Shown: positions 46,701-57,339 of the stretch, one piece after another | Numbering within the stretch: position 1 is the first letter of the stretch | Layout of the letters: each line of letters begins with the position of its first letter | NCBI RefSeq assembly: GCF_032854445.1 | Contig: NC_088296.1 | Location: 10,454,706 to 10,518,705, forward strand | DNA from: Liolophura sinensis | Taxonomy: Eukaryota; Mollusca; Polyplacophora; Chitonida; Chitonidae | Reading direction: 5' to 3' | Length of the DNA stretch: 64,000 nt | Notes under the pieces: model-generated | The model's database searches: none | Told to the model about the DNA's origin: nothing | Seen by the model: only the letters and a program-made list of their open reading frames with translations | Position numbers and translations under genes: made by a program

Positions 46701-47204
46701 ACCAACTACAGCAATTTACTGAATGTGGAAAGTTTCGTTAAACTGAATCCAGGGCCCGGTTTTTCTTTTCAGATGTGCGTTGAAAGTTAATTTAGACTTA
46801 AACCTTAATACCATTATTGGCCTAATACAAAAACTGCCTCAGCAAATATAAACAGCTGGCTGCTAACGTAAAAGTATATTACTGTATATTAGTTACCTGA
46901 CTGTCGTTCGACGTGCTTTAAAACGTAAAGACTTGCAAATGTTATTGGTACAGTAGAATGGGGGGATGTTCCATAAACGAGACTATAAGACTACTCAAAC
47001 AGTCGGAGTGGAAGCGCTTCCTGGCGTGAATAGTACTAGGACACGTCCGCTCCCAAAATTACGAATTAAACCACAGATAACTCCGTAGTCATAGCATAAA
47101 CATTTTTACACTTAATGCAACTTACCTAGGATACGTGTAGCTGCCAGAAAGATTAACGGAATCAGAATCTGTCCCCAGCGTCTTGAGAGCGTCTGAAATT
47201 CCAT
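39973..47204 (-). CDS. EGF-repeat transmembrane receptor with tyrosine-motif tail (gene 2)
   Basis: Eight exons join without a stop: 47126-47204, 45808-45939, 44675-44809, 43544-43678, 42856-42990, 42009-42143, 41041-41161 and 39973-40723. They total 1623 nt, or 540 residues plus TAA. All junctions are phase 1 except TM-to-tail (phase 2). Layout: signal peptide 1-26, type B EGF 27-70, type C 71-115, calcium-binding EGF 116-160, 161-205 and 206-250, TM about 266-290, tail 291-540. The tail has NPTY (Tyr336), YEEV (357), YNVL (393, 447), YNTLYD (415, 468) and YDEL (532). NPxY plus YxxL is the signature of CED-1/Draper/MEGF10 engulfment receptors, so ligand recognition with SH2/PTB-adaptor signalling is inferred. 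Expression is untested. Confidence 0.85.
41041..41161 (-). CDS. Gene 2 transmembrane exon
   Basis: 121 nt, phase 1 to 2, with acceptor TACGTTTCAG and donor GTAAG. A short Ser/Thr/Pro stalk is followed by [20 protein letters not shown] and AVIVF, a membrane helix with a GxxxG-like GIGG. Homologous exons are at 9046-9167 and 59981-60104. Confidence 0.9.
41791..41975 (-). mobile_element. SINE family 1 in intron of gene 2
   Basis: A well-preserved core in minus orientation (ATTATGGTGGGAGAAAACCG, CATCCGCATGCTGCTGGCAG, GGAGGAAGCCAGCATGAG) ends about 30 nt before the donor side of the calcium-binding EGF exon at 42009. Confidence 0.9.
42009..42143 (-). CDS. Gene 2 calcium-binding EGF exon 3
   Basis: 135 nt, phase 1-1, acceptor CATGCAG, donor GTAAG. 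It encodes [18 protein letters not shown], then [18 protein letters not shown] and ELGCIR. Six cysteines plus the D-I-D-E and C-x-N-x4-Y-x-C-x-C calcium-binding/hydroxylation signature. Confidence 0.9.
42622..42680 (+). mobile_element. SINE family 1 3' fragment
   Basis: Reads GCCGCCGTTGTATAAGTGAA, ATATTCTTGAGTACGGCGTA, AAACACCAATG and an A-run. 3' end only. Confidence 0.8.
42856..42990 (-). CDS. Gene 2 calcium-binding EGF exon 2
   Basis: 135 nt, phase 1-1, acceptor CATACAG, donor GTAAG. Reads [18 protein letters not shown], then [18 protein letters not shown] and GEVGCSL. Very close to the next exon upstream, and the surrounding introns are alike, pointing to recent exon duplication. Confidence 0.9.
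43544..43678 (-). CDS. Gene 2 calcium-binding EGF exon 1
   Basis: 135 nt, phase 1-1, acceptor CATACAG, donor GTAAG. Reads [18 protein letters not shown], then [18 protein letters not shown] and TDEVGCNL. Flanking intron sequence (for example GACCAAAGCAATATTGCACT) is repeated beside exon 2. Confidence 0.9.
44675..44809 (-). CDS. Gene 2 type C EGF-like exon
   Basis: 135 nt, phase 1-1, acceptor TGACACAG. Reads [20 protein letters not shown], then [20 protein letters not shown]. The donor is GCAAGT rather than GTAAGT, i.e. a GC-AG intron; the paralogous exon at 63055 has GTGAGT at the same place. The phase and end (CL-G) agree with the GC site. Confidence 0.8.
44876..45500. mobile_element. Long-TIR non-autonomous element, copy 3
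   Basis: Begins GTCACCTATATTCAGCTCTC close to the left end of copy 1 (GTCGCCTATATTCAGCTCTC) and carries the same internal landmarks (CAGTGACACGTAA, GGAATGCTAGAAAATGG, TTTTGACGGGGAACGACCCC). The right end reads CGTGTCACTGACGAAGG. Lies in the intron between the type C and type B exons of gene 2. Confidence 0.65.
45808..45939 (-). CDS. Gene 2 type B EGF-like exon
   Basis: 132 nt, phase 1-1, acceptor TTCCTGTAG, donor GTAAG. Reads [20 protein letters not shown], then [10 protein letters not shown] and SGIPRVFCV. Six cysteines. G-I-P-x3-FC is shared with the exon at 63432-63563. Confidence 0.85.
45960..47100. other. First intron of gene 2
   Basis: No further receptor exon was found between the signal-peptide exon and the type B exon. 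Short open stretches near 46135-46386 overlap on both strands and have no motif. Confidence 0.5.
47126..47204 (-). CDS. Gene 2 signal-peptide first exon
   Basis: 79 nt, ATG to phase-1 donor GTAAG. Reads [20 protein letters not shown] and AATRIL: positive n-region, hydrophobic core, small residues before the exon end. This ATG is chosen because it is conserved in all copies of the exon and no earlier in-frame start has the conserved context. Confidence 0.8.
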
Positions 47205-47269
47205 GATTGCCAGCTGTCACAATTTCTACAAAATGGACTGTCTGGTTCTTCACCTCTCCACACCTATAC

Positions 47270-47310
47270 AGTCGGGTTTTCACCAACAGTCTTTAGTTAT
47301 ATGTGTTCGG
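47270..47310 (-). promoter_or_regulatory. TATA-like element and conserved 5' flank of gene 2
   Basis: CATATAACTAAAG on the minus strand lies about 90 nt before the ATG, at a position equivalent to that in the orphan first exons. Between it and the ATG, a GAACCAGACAGTC block is kept as well. The placement allows a start site ~60 nt before the ATG. Inferred only from conservation. Confidence 0.35.
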
Positions 47311-48117
47311 AGTGAATGGGGCTACGCAGGTCAGTATACTTGAAACTTAAATGGGTCATCGGCTTTGTGATGGTACTTCCTAGTTATGTCAATAACCTGT
47401 GCCCTGTGATACACTCCTTGAGCTGGCTTCGGTTATTCACACGTCTATAGCAGAGTGTTTGGTGTAACATTATACGACAACCCGCAGAAAAGAATGTGTT
47501 TTACATTCACCCTATGGACGACAAATTCACTGAGCGTAACAGTACATGTACTTGAACTACAGGGTCATGAACGTAGGGCTTAATACAGAAATACAAATGC
47601 CTTCCATGATGGGTATGTACAAGCTTCAAATCAAAACGTTTGTCAGGCACTTGTCCAAAGACGTAGGTTTACTCTCGGTATTTCAATTTCCTTCACCCAT
47701 TAATCTGACTGCTACGGTATGACCGTAAGATAAAAAGTCTTCAGTATGGCTTCCAATTGGCATTGTGCACCACTAACATACTGAATAAATTCATTCGCCT
47801 AGAGCATACCTTACGTCTCTTTTTATCATTCATCGAAAACTGCTGACTGCTTTTCTTTATATGAAATCGCCCTAGATTGTTGGTATGCTAGTATAGTATA
47901 TACTTGAATTATCCCCTGTGTTTTTGTGATTTGCTCAGAATATAACTTTCACAACCATACATTAGGGTGGCTTATAGATCAGTCATGCATATTTAACTAG
48001 ATTAGGCACATTCTGCAAGTCAAATATAAGACATCACACAATAGTTTCAATCAAAAAGATAACTATCGTGCAAGGGCTACCATAGACAAGTCACCATATG
48101 CTAAATATCGATGTTTT

Positions 48118-48430
48118 CTGTTGATAAATGTGTGTTGCCCATTACCCCACGACTAGCATACCTATATCTGGTCTTCATCATTCTAAAATCATTAAACAAA
48201 CTCACCACTAGGGCGTCTGTATGTAGCCTGTAGATCAAGTGCTGGAAAGGCCATTATTGTTAACGTACATCTACTAAACTCAACGTCGATGACAAATGCA
48301 ATAATAATTAAGAGTGGAACCAGTATCTGCGTCCAAAGCAAAAAGATTATCTGTCTCATTATTTTGTTGACCTTCATGACTAATGAATTTGACCTCTGAT
48401 AGTTGCTGGCTGTTGACGTATTTATCATTG
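48118..48430 (-). pseudogene. Degraded copy of the 33.3-33.7 kb fragment
   Basis: The first-exon relative (48284-48359, 76 nt) reads MRQIIFLLWTQILVPLLIII but ends GACGTTGAG, so the phase-1 donor is lost. The second module is kept only to STENI at the left end, where homology breaks off. Upstream the two copies share NTSTASNYQRS, or VNCQQLSEV in another frame. Confidence 0.55.
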
Positions 48431-48534
48431 ACCTGATGTTGACTATGTTATAATGCCTGTTGCAGATGGGATGCGATATATACTTGCTGAGGCAATGTTA
48501 AGTACTGCACGGCCCAGCTGAATCACGGTTGTCT

Positions 48535-48625
48535 CCTCCTTATCCCCAATCCCGCGCCTCCACCACAATACTGACCGCCGTCGTTCTTGTGTACGGCGTG
48601 AAACATCAATCAAATAATAAATAAA
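48535..48625 (+). mobile_element. SINE family 1, degraded
   Basis: Reads CCGCGCCTCCACCACAATAC, TGACCGCCGTCGT, GTGTACGGCGTGAAACATCA and an ATAAATAAATGAG tail. Confidence 0.7.
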
Positions 48626-49399
48626 TGAGTCACGGCTGCGTTGTTATGGAAAGGATGAACACCTCAAGTCGCAGATCGACTCCAGCTATCGCGTGTTCGA
48701 CTTAAGCTTTAACTCAAGAGTTTTGTCAGGCGCCAGTCCATAGCCGGCGGTTTACTCTCGGGTCTTCAGCTTCCTTTACCCGTGAATCTCACTACTGTTG
48801 TATATGGCCGTGTCTTGAGTACGGCTTTGAAATAGTAGTGTACACAACTTAAATGCTGATCTACTTTATTCGCGTAGAACATCCCTTATGTCTTACTGAA
48901 AAATTCTTCACTTCACATTAAAGCGTACTAATTTGTTACTTTGTATGTTGTCTTAACTCTTTGCTGATTTGTGTTAAACGTTATTTAGGAAATGGTCTCG
49001 TGACTAATGGCCAGGAAGTGCAGTATATATAGTTGGCTTCTGGTATACGCATGTCTGTTTCAGGGCCTAGCATTCAACATCGATCAATGAAAGGAATCTT
49101 TTAAACGTGGTCCATGCTCTTTGTTAGAATTCATAAATGATTTGTTAGGTTTTGCTGTGTTTTAGAATAGCACTTTGACGTGCGTGCTTTTATCATGTCA
49201 CAAAACTGGTTCTCCATACCTTGTAGGCATGTTACCTACATTACGCACACACTATCTGCAGTTGAAATATTCGATACTACACACTGGTCTCAACGCAAGA
49301 TAAATGTCGTGCACGAGCCACATGCTAAATGTTCCATAAAGAGGTTCGACATAATATCATGTTTACGACGTTCACAGTTAGTGTACGCAAATTTAGGTA

Positions 49400-49490
49400 T
49401 TTCTTTGATTGGCGTTTTACGCCGTGCTCACTTTACGGCGGCGGCCAGCATTACGGTGGGAAGAAACCGGGCAGAGCCCGTGGGAACAAC
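49400..49490 (-). mobile_element. SINE family 1 fragment
   Basis: Reads TTTGATTGGCGTTTTACGCC, GGCGGCCAGCATTACGGTGG and CCGGGCAGAGCCCGTGGGA. Breaks off at a short direct repeat, CGACGAACAAGGTCT/GACGAACAAGGTCT. Confidence 0.85.
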
Positions 49491-49566
49491 GACGAACAAG
49501 GTCTGTACAAAGACGAACAAGGTCTTCTCTCACGATGTCTTTACGACAAAAGGGATCATTTAAATT

Positions 49567-49830
49567 TTGATTTATTTGGATAGCAATATAACAAAAGGTC
49601 CTGCATATGGCGTATACATATCTCGCCTTGTAGCATTTGTCAGATCTTGCGTAAATCGTGATGACTTTAATCTGCGGCACAAGTTGTTAGTCCGAAAACT
49701 AGTTTGTCAAGCATACTCCATCAAATGCCTTCGTTCTAAGTTTCTCAGATTTTACAATGAGTATATCACCCCTTTGATAGGTATGGACAGAGCGTTCAGA
49801 ATCTCTGGCGATGTGCATTGTGATCAACCA
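49567..49830 (+). mobile_element. Reverse-transcriptase C-terminal-like remnant (plus-strand copy)
   Basis: Reads IYLDSNITKGPAYGVYISRL, then DDFNLRHKLLVRKL and LRSKFLRFYNEY. The leading YLDSNI, as in related elements before GPAYGVYIS, strengthens the assignment made for the copies at 244 and 26111. Opposite orientation to those. Confidence 0.55.
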
Positions 49831-50236
49831 CATAGACGGCGCTGTTATCTTTATGTACATATCTATGGCGTACATGGTTTTTTAACAACATAGATGGCCT
49901 TGCTTGCCGAGTGTAACCGTCTATCTTGTGGACAGCTTTTATACAGACCAGCATGCCATGTGTAACATCAAAGATGACGCCTCTTGTAGTATGAGATCCT
50001 TACATATTAACGGGAAAGACGTAATCGTCCGTTACTTTTGAATCACAATGTGTTCGGTTAGGGTCTGTAACGCTCGTCATTTTCGAAATATATCTAATAC
50101 TGAGATACCTTGTTTAATCGTTATTTGATCCGGAACTCTTTCATGGACTAGGAATTTGAACTTTGATATGGAATTCATTCCTGGAATATCAACTGTCTGC
50201 CCAGCATCATTGTAAACTTATGACCGCTTCTCTCTT

Positions 50237-50470
50237 GTGTGTTACCGGCCTTTATTTCTTATTTGTGTAGTTTCTTACATACCTTTGTCTTTAGGAGCTA
50301 GTGTTAAACGTTGTTTTGGAAATGGATCTTGCGATTATCGACTTGGAAGGCCCATTACGGACTACTTATGGAATACGAATGTCGGACATGACGCTAATAT
50401 TCCAAAGGTTCGTATTTATATTATAAATTATTACCAAGTTTGTAATGGCTTTCTGGGTGTTATAGTTTAG
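50237..50470 (+). CDS. Hypothetical secreted-type peptide (divergent module, open copy)
   Basis: An open frame starts MCYRPLFLICVVSYIPLSLG, a plausible signal peptide, then ASVKRCFGNGSCDYRLGRPI and a polar C-terminal part. It is the only copy of the divergent hydrophobic module that stays open over this length. It lies about 2 kb from the minus-strand first exon at 52171 and is transcribed towards it. No splice structure or family is recognised. Confidence 0.25.
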   Translation: MCYRPLFLICVVSYIPLSLGASVKRCFGNGSCDYRLGRPITDYLWNTNVGHDANIPKVRIYIINYYQVCNGFLGVIV

Positions 50471-51189
50471 GTGAAGTAACGGAGATTTTAATTATTATCG
50501 ATTTTGTAATTAAGTGGTATTCCCTACTATGTAGATTTTATGTATTCTGTAGTAACCGACCTATACAGTTAGACAGCCAATTAAACATACGTAATGCAGA
50601 CAGCCATTTGGATCCCCCATACCATTCATCAACCCGGAGAACGGAACGTTGTGAGGAAATTTCACTACTGCTGACTACCAGACACACGGGGTGCGGAAAT
50701 CAAAACGCCATTAACTACTAATTTATATATAAATAGTTTAAAGAGCTGGTAATGTGTAAGACGGAGCCGTTCAAAAGCTTTCAGAGCATTCAGGATATCT
50801 GGCCCTCGGCTTTAAGATTATATCTAATTCCGCTTAACTCGGGGCTAGGGGCGTTATATTCATCGTGTTGAATTAGATCACGGCTTTGGATATATGAACA
50901 GCTGCAGTCAAACCGCAACTGAGACACATCTTTTATTATCGACAACTGATATTCTAGCATAGTACACGGATTTCACTCATTCGCCTCGAACATATCTTAC
51001 GTCCTTTCTACATCACTGAAAAGTGTTGACCGTTTCTCTGTGTATGATTCCGTCCTATTTTCGCACTTGATATACTTTCTTAGCCCTTTGGTAATTTGTG
51101 TTAAACGTCGTTTTGGGAATTGAGCTTGTCGTTTCTTACCCGTAAAGTCCTTATTAGATGACGGCGGGTAAACAATCTAGCTAAGATAA

Positions 51190-51690
51190 TGATTGCAACA
51201 AACCTTTGACTCGGACAAACCATAACCTCAAACAGCCTAAGCTTTATACAAACTGTAACTTCTGACAGCCTAAGCTTCAGAAAAACCCTTAACCTCAGAC
51301 AGGTTTTAAACTGCAAGCCAGCCCCAAACCACGACATCAGACAAATTTTCAACTCAGACAAGCCTTGCACCTCAGACCAGCCTTAACAAACCACAATTTC
51401 GGAAACACGTTCACCTCAGACTCAAAAACCATGAGTTCGGAAAAACGTTCACCTCAGACCAGACTCAAAAAACAATGAGTTCATACAAACGTTCACCTCA
51501 GACAAATCTCAAACAAACCATGAGTTCAGAAAAACGTTCACCTCAGACCAGCTTCAAACAAATCACAATTTCGGAAAAACGTTCACCTCAGACCAGCTTC
51601 AAACAAACCACAATTTCGGAAAAACGTTCACCTCATACCGGCTTCAAACACACCACGATTTCAAACCCCAGATAAGCCTTGCACCTAGGA
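51190..51690. repeat. 45-bp minisatellite array
   Basis: The clearest part (51400-51650) has a 45-bp unit: GTTCACCTCAGACCAGCTTC, AAACAAACCACAATTTCGGA, AAAAC. Since 45 is a multiple of three, one frame stays open and gives a 15-residue repeat, SEKRSPQTSFKQTTI. The same family occurs at 56690-57110, 3545-4165 and 29104-29745. Confidence 0.85.
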
Positions 51691-52170
51691 GTAACGCTTA
51701 TTATATATCAAACATCTTCCTGAAGACTTACATCATTACTTAAAATTGCGAATGGCCCAACCTTGCTTGTATTTAGCCTTCTTATTTAACCTTATGCATT
51801 TAGATCCCACCCGGGGATTCCATAAGGTTGCTGACACAAGTATATTCCGTTGCAACTTAATTGCCATGGAACTCGAAATGTCTTAGCTGGAAATTTACTG
51901 ACAGAAAAATCCTTTTGTTTTTTAATGCAAACCGTATTTCCACACTTTAAGTGTACGGATCAAAGTGATGACAAATGGGTACTTCTCAAAGACGGCTTGC
52001 CCTTAATCAAAGAGGTACCGGTAGCTTTGTTCGATTCCAGCCCCCGCCTGATCGGATGGTTTGTCTGTTACCTAAGTAACTAAACATCCAGCTGTGTGAT
52101 ACATTATATACAACTGAAGAATCTGCTTTCCTGTCTTAACTCTAACACGTTTACACTTCAAGTAGCTTAC

Positions 52171-52249
52171 CTGGGACACATGTTAATGTTAAAATGACCA
52201 ATGGAATCAGAATCTGTCCCCAGCGCCTTGGAAGGGTCTGAACCTCCAT
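52171..52249 (-). CDS. Orphan signal-peptide first exon
   Basis: 79 nt, ATG to phase-1 GTAAG. Reads [20 protein letters not shown], then TLTCVP. Fully intact, with the conserved GGGGAACCAGACAGTC 5' flank. It lies 5 kb upstream of the gene 2 first exon on the same strand, so it could serve as an alternative first exon of gene 2 or be a remnant. Confidence 0.6.
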
Positions 52250-53299
52250 TATTTTCCACTGTCAGGATTCTTATTAAATTGACTGTCTGGTTCCCCCGTA
52301 CATATTACATACAGCCGGTTACATACCTGTAATCTTTTAGCTATGCGAGCACGCGTGTGAGTGTGATTACGTTCGGAGTCGGAATACGTGGACTTAGACG
52401 AGTCATCGACTAGGTTCTTCGTGGTCATGTCAATAACACACCCAGTAGTGTTGTAAATGTATAGAATCGCTTGGGACCAGTGCTCTACGTTATGAACCGT
52501 GACCTGGCTTGGGCTCATCACGCCTCTGTAGGATTTTTGATGTAACTTTATATGGCAGCTCGCAGAAAAGAGTTTGGTTTGTTATGCACGACGAATTCAC
52601 TGAGCGTAATAGTTATATGTTCTTTGACTACAGAATCATAAATATATAGCTTCTTGCAGTAAAGCAAATCTATGCGTCGAAACAAGACATTCGTATATCA
52701 GCCGTCAACCAATAAGGACGTTAAATATTAATTGCATGGCCAATTCCCAAAACAACGTTAGACACAAACAAACACAGAACTGACAAAGCATGTAAAGTAC
52801 AAAAATAGGACGGAATCATGCAAAGAGAAGCGGTCAACCATTTTCAGTGATGTAGGAAAGACGCAAGGTATGTGCTAGGCGAATGAGTGAAATGAGCACT
52901 CAGATCGTGTACCATGCTAAAATATTAGCTGTCGATAAGAAAATATGTATCTCATTTGCTCTTTGATCGCAACCGTTCATATATCCAAGGTGGCCATCTA
53001 CTTCATCAGGATGAATAGAAAGCCCCTAGCCTCGGGTTGAGAGGAATTAGAGATATAATACGTTTCATAGGGGGTACAATGTATAAACTAGATTCAAGTC
53101 AAAAATTTGTCAGACATTTGTCCAAAAAGATGGTTTATTCTCGGTATTTCGATTTTCTTTATCCATGAATCTTGTTGCAGCAGTATTACCGTTAGATAAA
53201 AAGACTTCAGTACGGCTTTGTACTAACAATGTGCACGACTTGGGTGCTGATTTAATTGATTCGCCTAAAACATTTCTTATGTCTTTATGTCATCTGAAA

Positions 53300-55080
53300 A
53301 GGGTTGACTGATGTATTCCAGAATAAACCAGGTTTCGGCTGGTGAACTGAGCATCCTCGAGGCCCGGTCACTTTGTATTGTTATGACATTATTTTGTGTC
53401 AAATGTGATGAAAACACAGCATTTTGAGTAATTGTAGACCAGTAACGTGCACTTGATTTTTTTTGTCTAATGCTGTTTAAGACATGGTGCTAGGGGGGGG
53501 TGCATCATATCGCTAATCAGTTCTAGCACTCTGTCATGCTCTGTCGGGTTTACCGAGATACTGAGCCTCGTTTTATAAAAGGCAGATAAACAAACTAGCT
53601 CAGCCTATCTCTTAACATCAGAGTGAGCACACCGCCGCTGGTATTTCACTGGTGATCTAGTTTTTACACCATACCACGTATTTTTCTTACACATATGTTT
53701 AACTGAACGAAGAAACAGAAATTTAAGATATAAAAATACCAAAAAAAAGCTGAAAACGACATGAAATCTCAACGTTTTATGCAAATGCACACGCTATTAT
53801 ATACATACTGCATATAGGTATAGTCGGAAGCGGCTTGAGGGACAGGCTTCCTACTGTCGGGCTAATGCAAAGGTATAATTCAGGGTGTCACACAGTCGTA
53901 CCGGTTTCTGTTGTGTTACGTGATATACCCCTGAATCTTGTTTCGCACCAAGTGAAATAAGACCAGGTACGAACCAAGGTTCAGCTTTATCGGATTGCAC
54001 AAGCACCGATGAAGGTGTTTAAATCAGGTTTACCCCCAAATATGGAGAATATATTGCAACTGGCATATTTCATACTGCAGTTGTTTTTCACCAGACTCAC
54101 CTCCTTCAGAATCCCGAGGGAAGTTTGGATATTTCACCTTTACATAAATCAGAAGCAAATCTATCATGTAGGCAAGTTCAAATCTTTTATTTGCAGAAAT
54201 AAACAGCTTGACATGATATTATCCGGGGAGGTAAACGTACCAGCGTGACACAGTCGATGTTGTTTGAAGTCATTAATTCAAGCTCAGTGTGAGGTGACTT
54301 TGGTTAAGTAACTGAATAACGAGGCTTTTGAACAATAGGTCAGACACGATTACAACAACACCAGATGATTCAATTAAAACGATGTACTCTATTTCATCCA
54401 AAGTTTAGCATTTTTCAGCTGACTCAGTTTGCTTGAATCTGACTGGTTCTCTCGTCTTATAGAGCTATTTAAGTGATTTTAAAATTTTGCTTGATTTTAC
54501 TTTATTTCTTACCTGAAGAAACTTATTATAACTTGGGCTATGGCATTTCTGGTATTATTTTAAGGCCTTTATAATTTTCCGAAAGTGAATTTTTACCAAG
54601 CTTTTGGTGAAATACAGAATTAAAATAATTGAAATACATCTACAATATCCACGGACATGTACACTTTATATAGACAATACAAGAACGCATATAGAAAAAA
54701 AAACTTTGTTTATGATACTGTATACAAAGAATATATATAGAAATAAATCAATGACTTTGTTACATGTATATATACACACTCTTACCACAATACGATATAT
54801 AAACGTCCTGATGTGATCTAGACTGCCAGATGTACCCAGTGATCATGAATGGTGTAATATGAATCAATTATTACTAGAGTGACCCAAGGTTCCCTTACTT
54901 TTGTACAAAGATAAAACTGCCTTTAAGATTTATATCTAATTTAATTTTTAACTTTTGAATAACCGGCTTCTGATCCAAAACACCACGAGAAAATCTACTT
55001 CAGAAATATCCCGCTCCTGGTGTTATTGCTTATAGATTTTGTACAAGTAAAAATCTCTTGAATAGACAAAAAGGCACATG
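53300..55080. other. Gene-free spacer with duplicated segment
   Basis: The part from 54312 matches 34668-35500. Elsewhere nothing beyond unconserved short open stretches. Confidence 0.45.
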
Positions 55081-55357
55081 CTGACCTCACGTTGAGGAGT
55101 TTTGTTAATTCCACTAGACGGACGAATGGTAATCTGATTCAATCAATTATTATAAACGTAGAATCTTTGCAGTGTCAGCTTTATTTACACCCAGCCGTGG
55201 TCAGTGCGAACAATATCAAAGGACGCCCATCCCATCCCATATAGGCCATTCGCCGAGATGACTGAGAGGCCGGCTGGCTAGACAACGCTTACGCGACATA
55301 ATCAACATACATTACGACATGTATTAACATACATTCAAGTTTACAAAAGAAACAATA

Positions 55358-55566
55358 TATATACCACACAGGCATAAATGCTCAGAGGCAAATTCACAAG
55401 AGGGATCCACAGTATAACTGAGTGTATGACGAAATATACACAAAATTCCACAGACAGGGTCCGTGTACTAATAGGCACTGTGTATACAAGAGCACAAATT
55501 AAACATACAAGTTCAGACTGAACAAGTGCTCGGTGGAGATAGGATATAACAAAGCCAGAGGCTATA
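55358..55566. repeat. Near-identical dispersed segment (pairs with 31190-31397)
   Basis: See the partner. Here it is followed by a pyrimidine-rich stretch and GTCTAGAATAAGAAAATTCC, absent from the other site. Confidence 0.85.
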
Positions 55567-56689
55567 GAGACACCAAAATTCAGCACAAATGGCCTACTAA
55601 AGTATTACACAGCAAAGGCATCCAAGCTCTCAATAACTCTCCTTTCTCCGTTCTCTGTTCTCTCCCTTTTTGACCTGCTTTCATAGGTCTTATGTAGCCT
55701 GGTGGAATTGTCTAGAATAAGAAAATTCCTGAACACTTGATGTAAACAAACAGGCACCGAACTGAGCGCATTCTGGAATATTCTAAGGTAGAGGCAGACA
55801 GCAGGCGCTGAACTCAGCGTATGTAAACAGTGGCAAGCTAAATTTAGAAACTGACGGCAGTCGTGCACATAACATAAGGAAAAATTGTTGTTACCTTACA
55901 TTTTAAATCTACAGAAATTAAATCTACCGAGAAAAGTCTCGGTGAACATTATTAAGTCTTGAGTACATTGAATAAAGTTGTGATGTAACAGGTATAGCTG
56001 AATATATCTTACTGGAATTTACTTACGGCGGCCACATTTATGCAGTTATACTACAATTTGGACACAGAAATATCTCATATCAAAAGCAAACACAAACACA
56101 TAAACATTTGTAATACATAGACATATTCGTAAAAAGATGACAAAAATTAATATAACAAAAAGTGTACCAAAATTTCAAATATTTAAAAAGGTAAATATTT
56201 CCAATACATATATTTAAGACAATAATAGCAATAACAGGTCAACTGGGCTTTATACAGAATGTTTACTTACATCATCTCGATGTCATTACCTGAACACACT
56301 TTAACTTAAAGTTGAACCAGAGAATACAACTAAATACTGATACCTGATTCTACAACTGAAGTGCACGTCTCAAGTACAGAACTGTTGTATAAAGTATAAC
56401 ACTAGACAACAAAACTAGAGTACACATCAAGGGTACACAGCGGTAGCATATAGCTAGTGCACAGCATACAGCTAAATTACATAGCTAGATGGCGCAGATA
56501 GACAGTACTACTAGAGCACACGTCTAGACACTTTCACTAGGTCACTCAGCTAGGCCAATGAGCTAGTTTAGTTTTCAAAGAGGAAGAGACATAAGTTACG
56601 ACAGCTACACTATAGCTCAATTCTAATCCATACTAGTATTTGCTTACGTGATCTAGTGGATCAGACATGTGGAAATACCGAATAGATCT

Positions 56690-57110
56690 CATACAAGTCT
56701 TAAACTCAGAAAAACCATAACCTCAAACAGCCTTAGTTTCAGAAAAACTTGTGACAGCCTAAACTTCAGAAAAACCCTTAACCTCAGACAATTTTTAAAC
56801 TGCAAACTAGCCTCAAACCACGACATCAGGCAAACCTTCACCTCAGACAAGCCGTGCACCTCTGGCCAGCCTCAAGCAAATCACGATTTTCAGAAAAAAA
56901 CGTTGACCTCAGACCAGACTCAAAAAAGCAATGAGTTCAGACAAACGTTCACCGCAGACCAGCTTCAAACAAAGCACGAGTTCAGAAAAACGTTCACCTC
57001 AGACCAGCTTCAAACACACCGCGATATCAAACACAAACGTTCACCTCAGACAAGCCTCAAATAAACTACGATTTTAGACATACGTTCACCTTAGATAAGC
57101 CTTGCACCTA
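56690..57110. repeat. 45-bp-type minisatellite
   Basis: Units such as AACGTTCACCTCAGACCAGC followed by TTCAAACAAAGCACGAGTTC. Ends, like the array at 51190, in CTTGCACCTAGGAGTAACGC. A 131-codon open stretch on the plus strand runs through it in a different frame from the one open at 51475. Confidence 0.8.
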
Positions 57111-57339
57111 GGAGTAACGCTATCAACTAGGCCTCTGAGCTTGTTTAGTTTTGAAAAGGGAAGAGTACAGAGCTTTCCTGATGTCTCTTTTATTTATTTA
57201 CGACATATTTATTTATCAGTTTTTAGAAAACAGGGCTAAGGAAAAGCCGAGGGCATCCGCAAGTTACAAGCAGATCATCCAACGTACGACCTGAGAGGAA
57301 GAGCTTTACCAACCAAGACAGTTAAATACATTGCACTTT

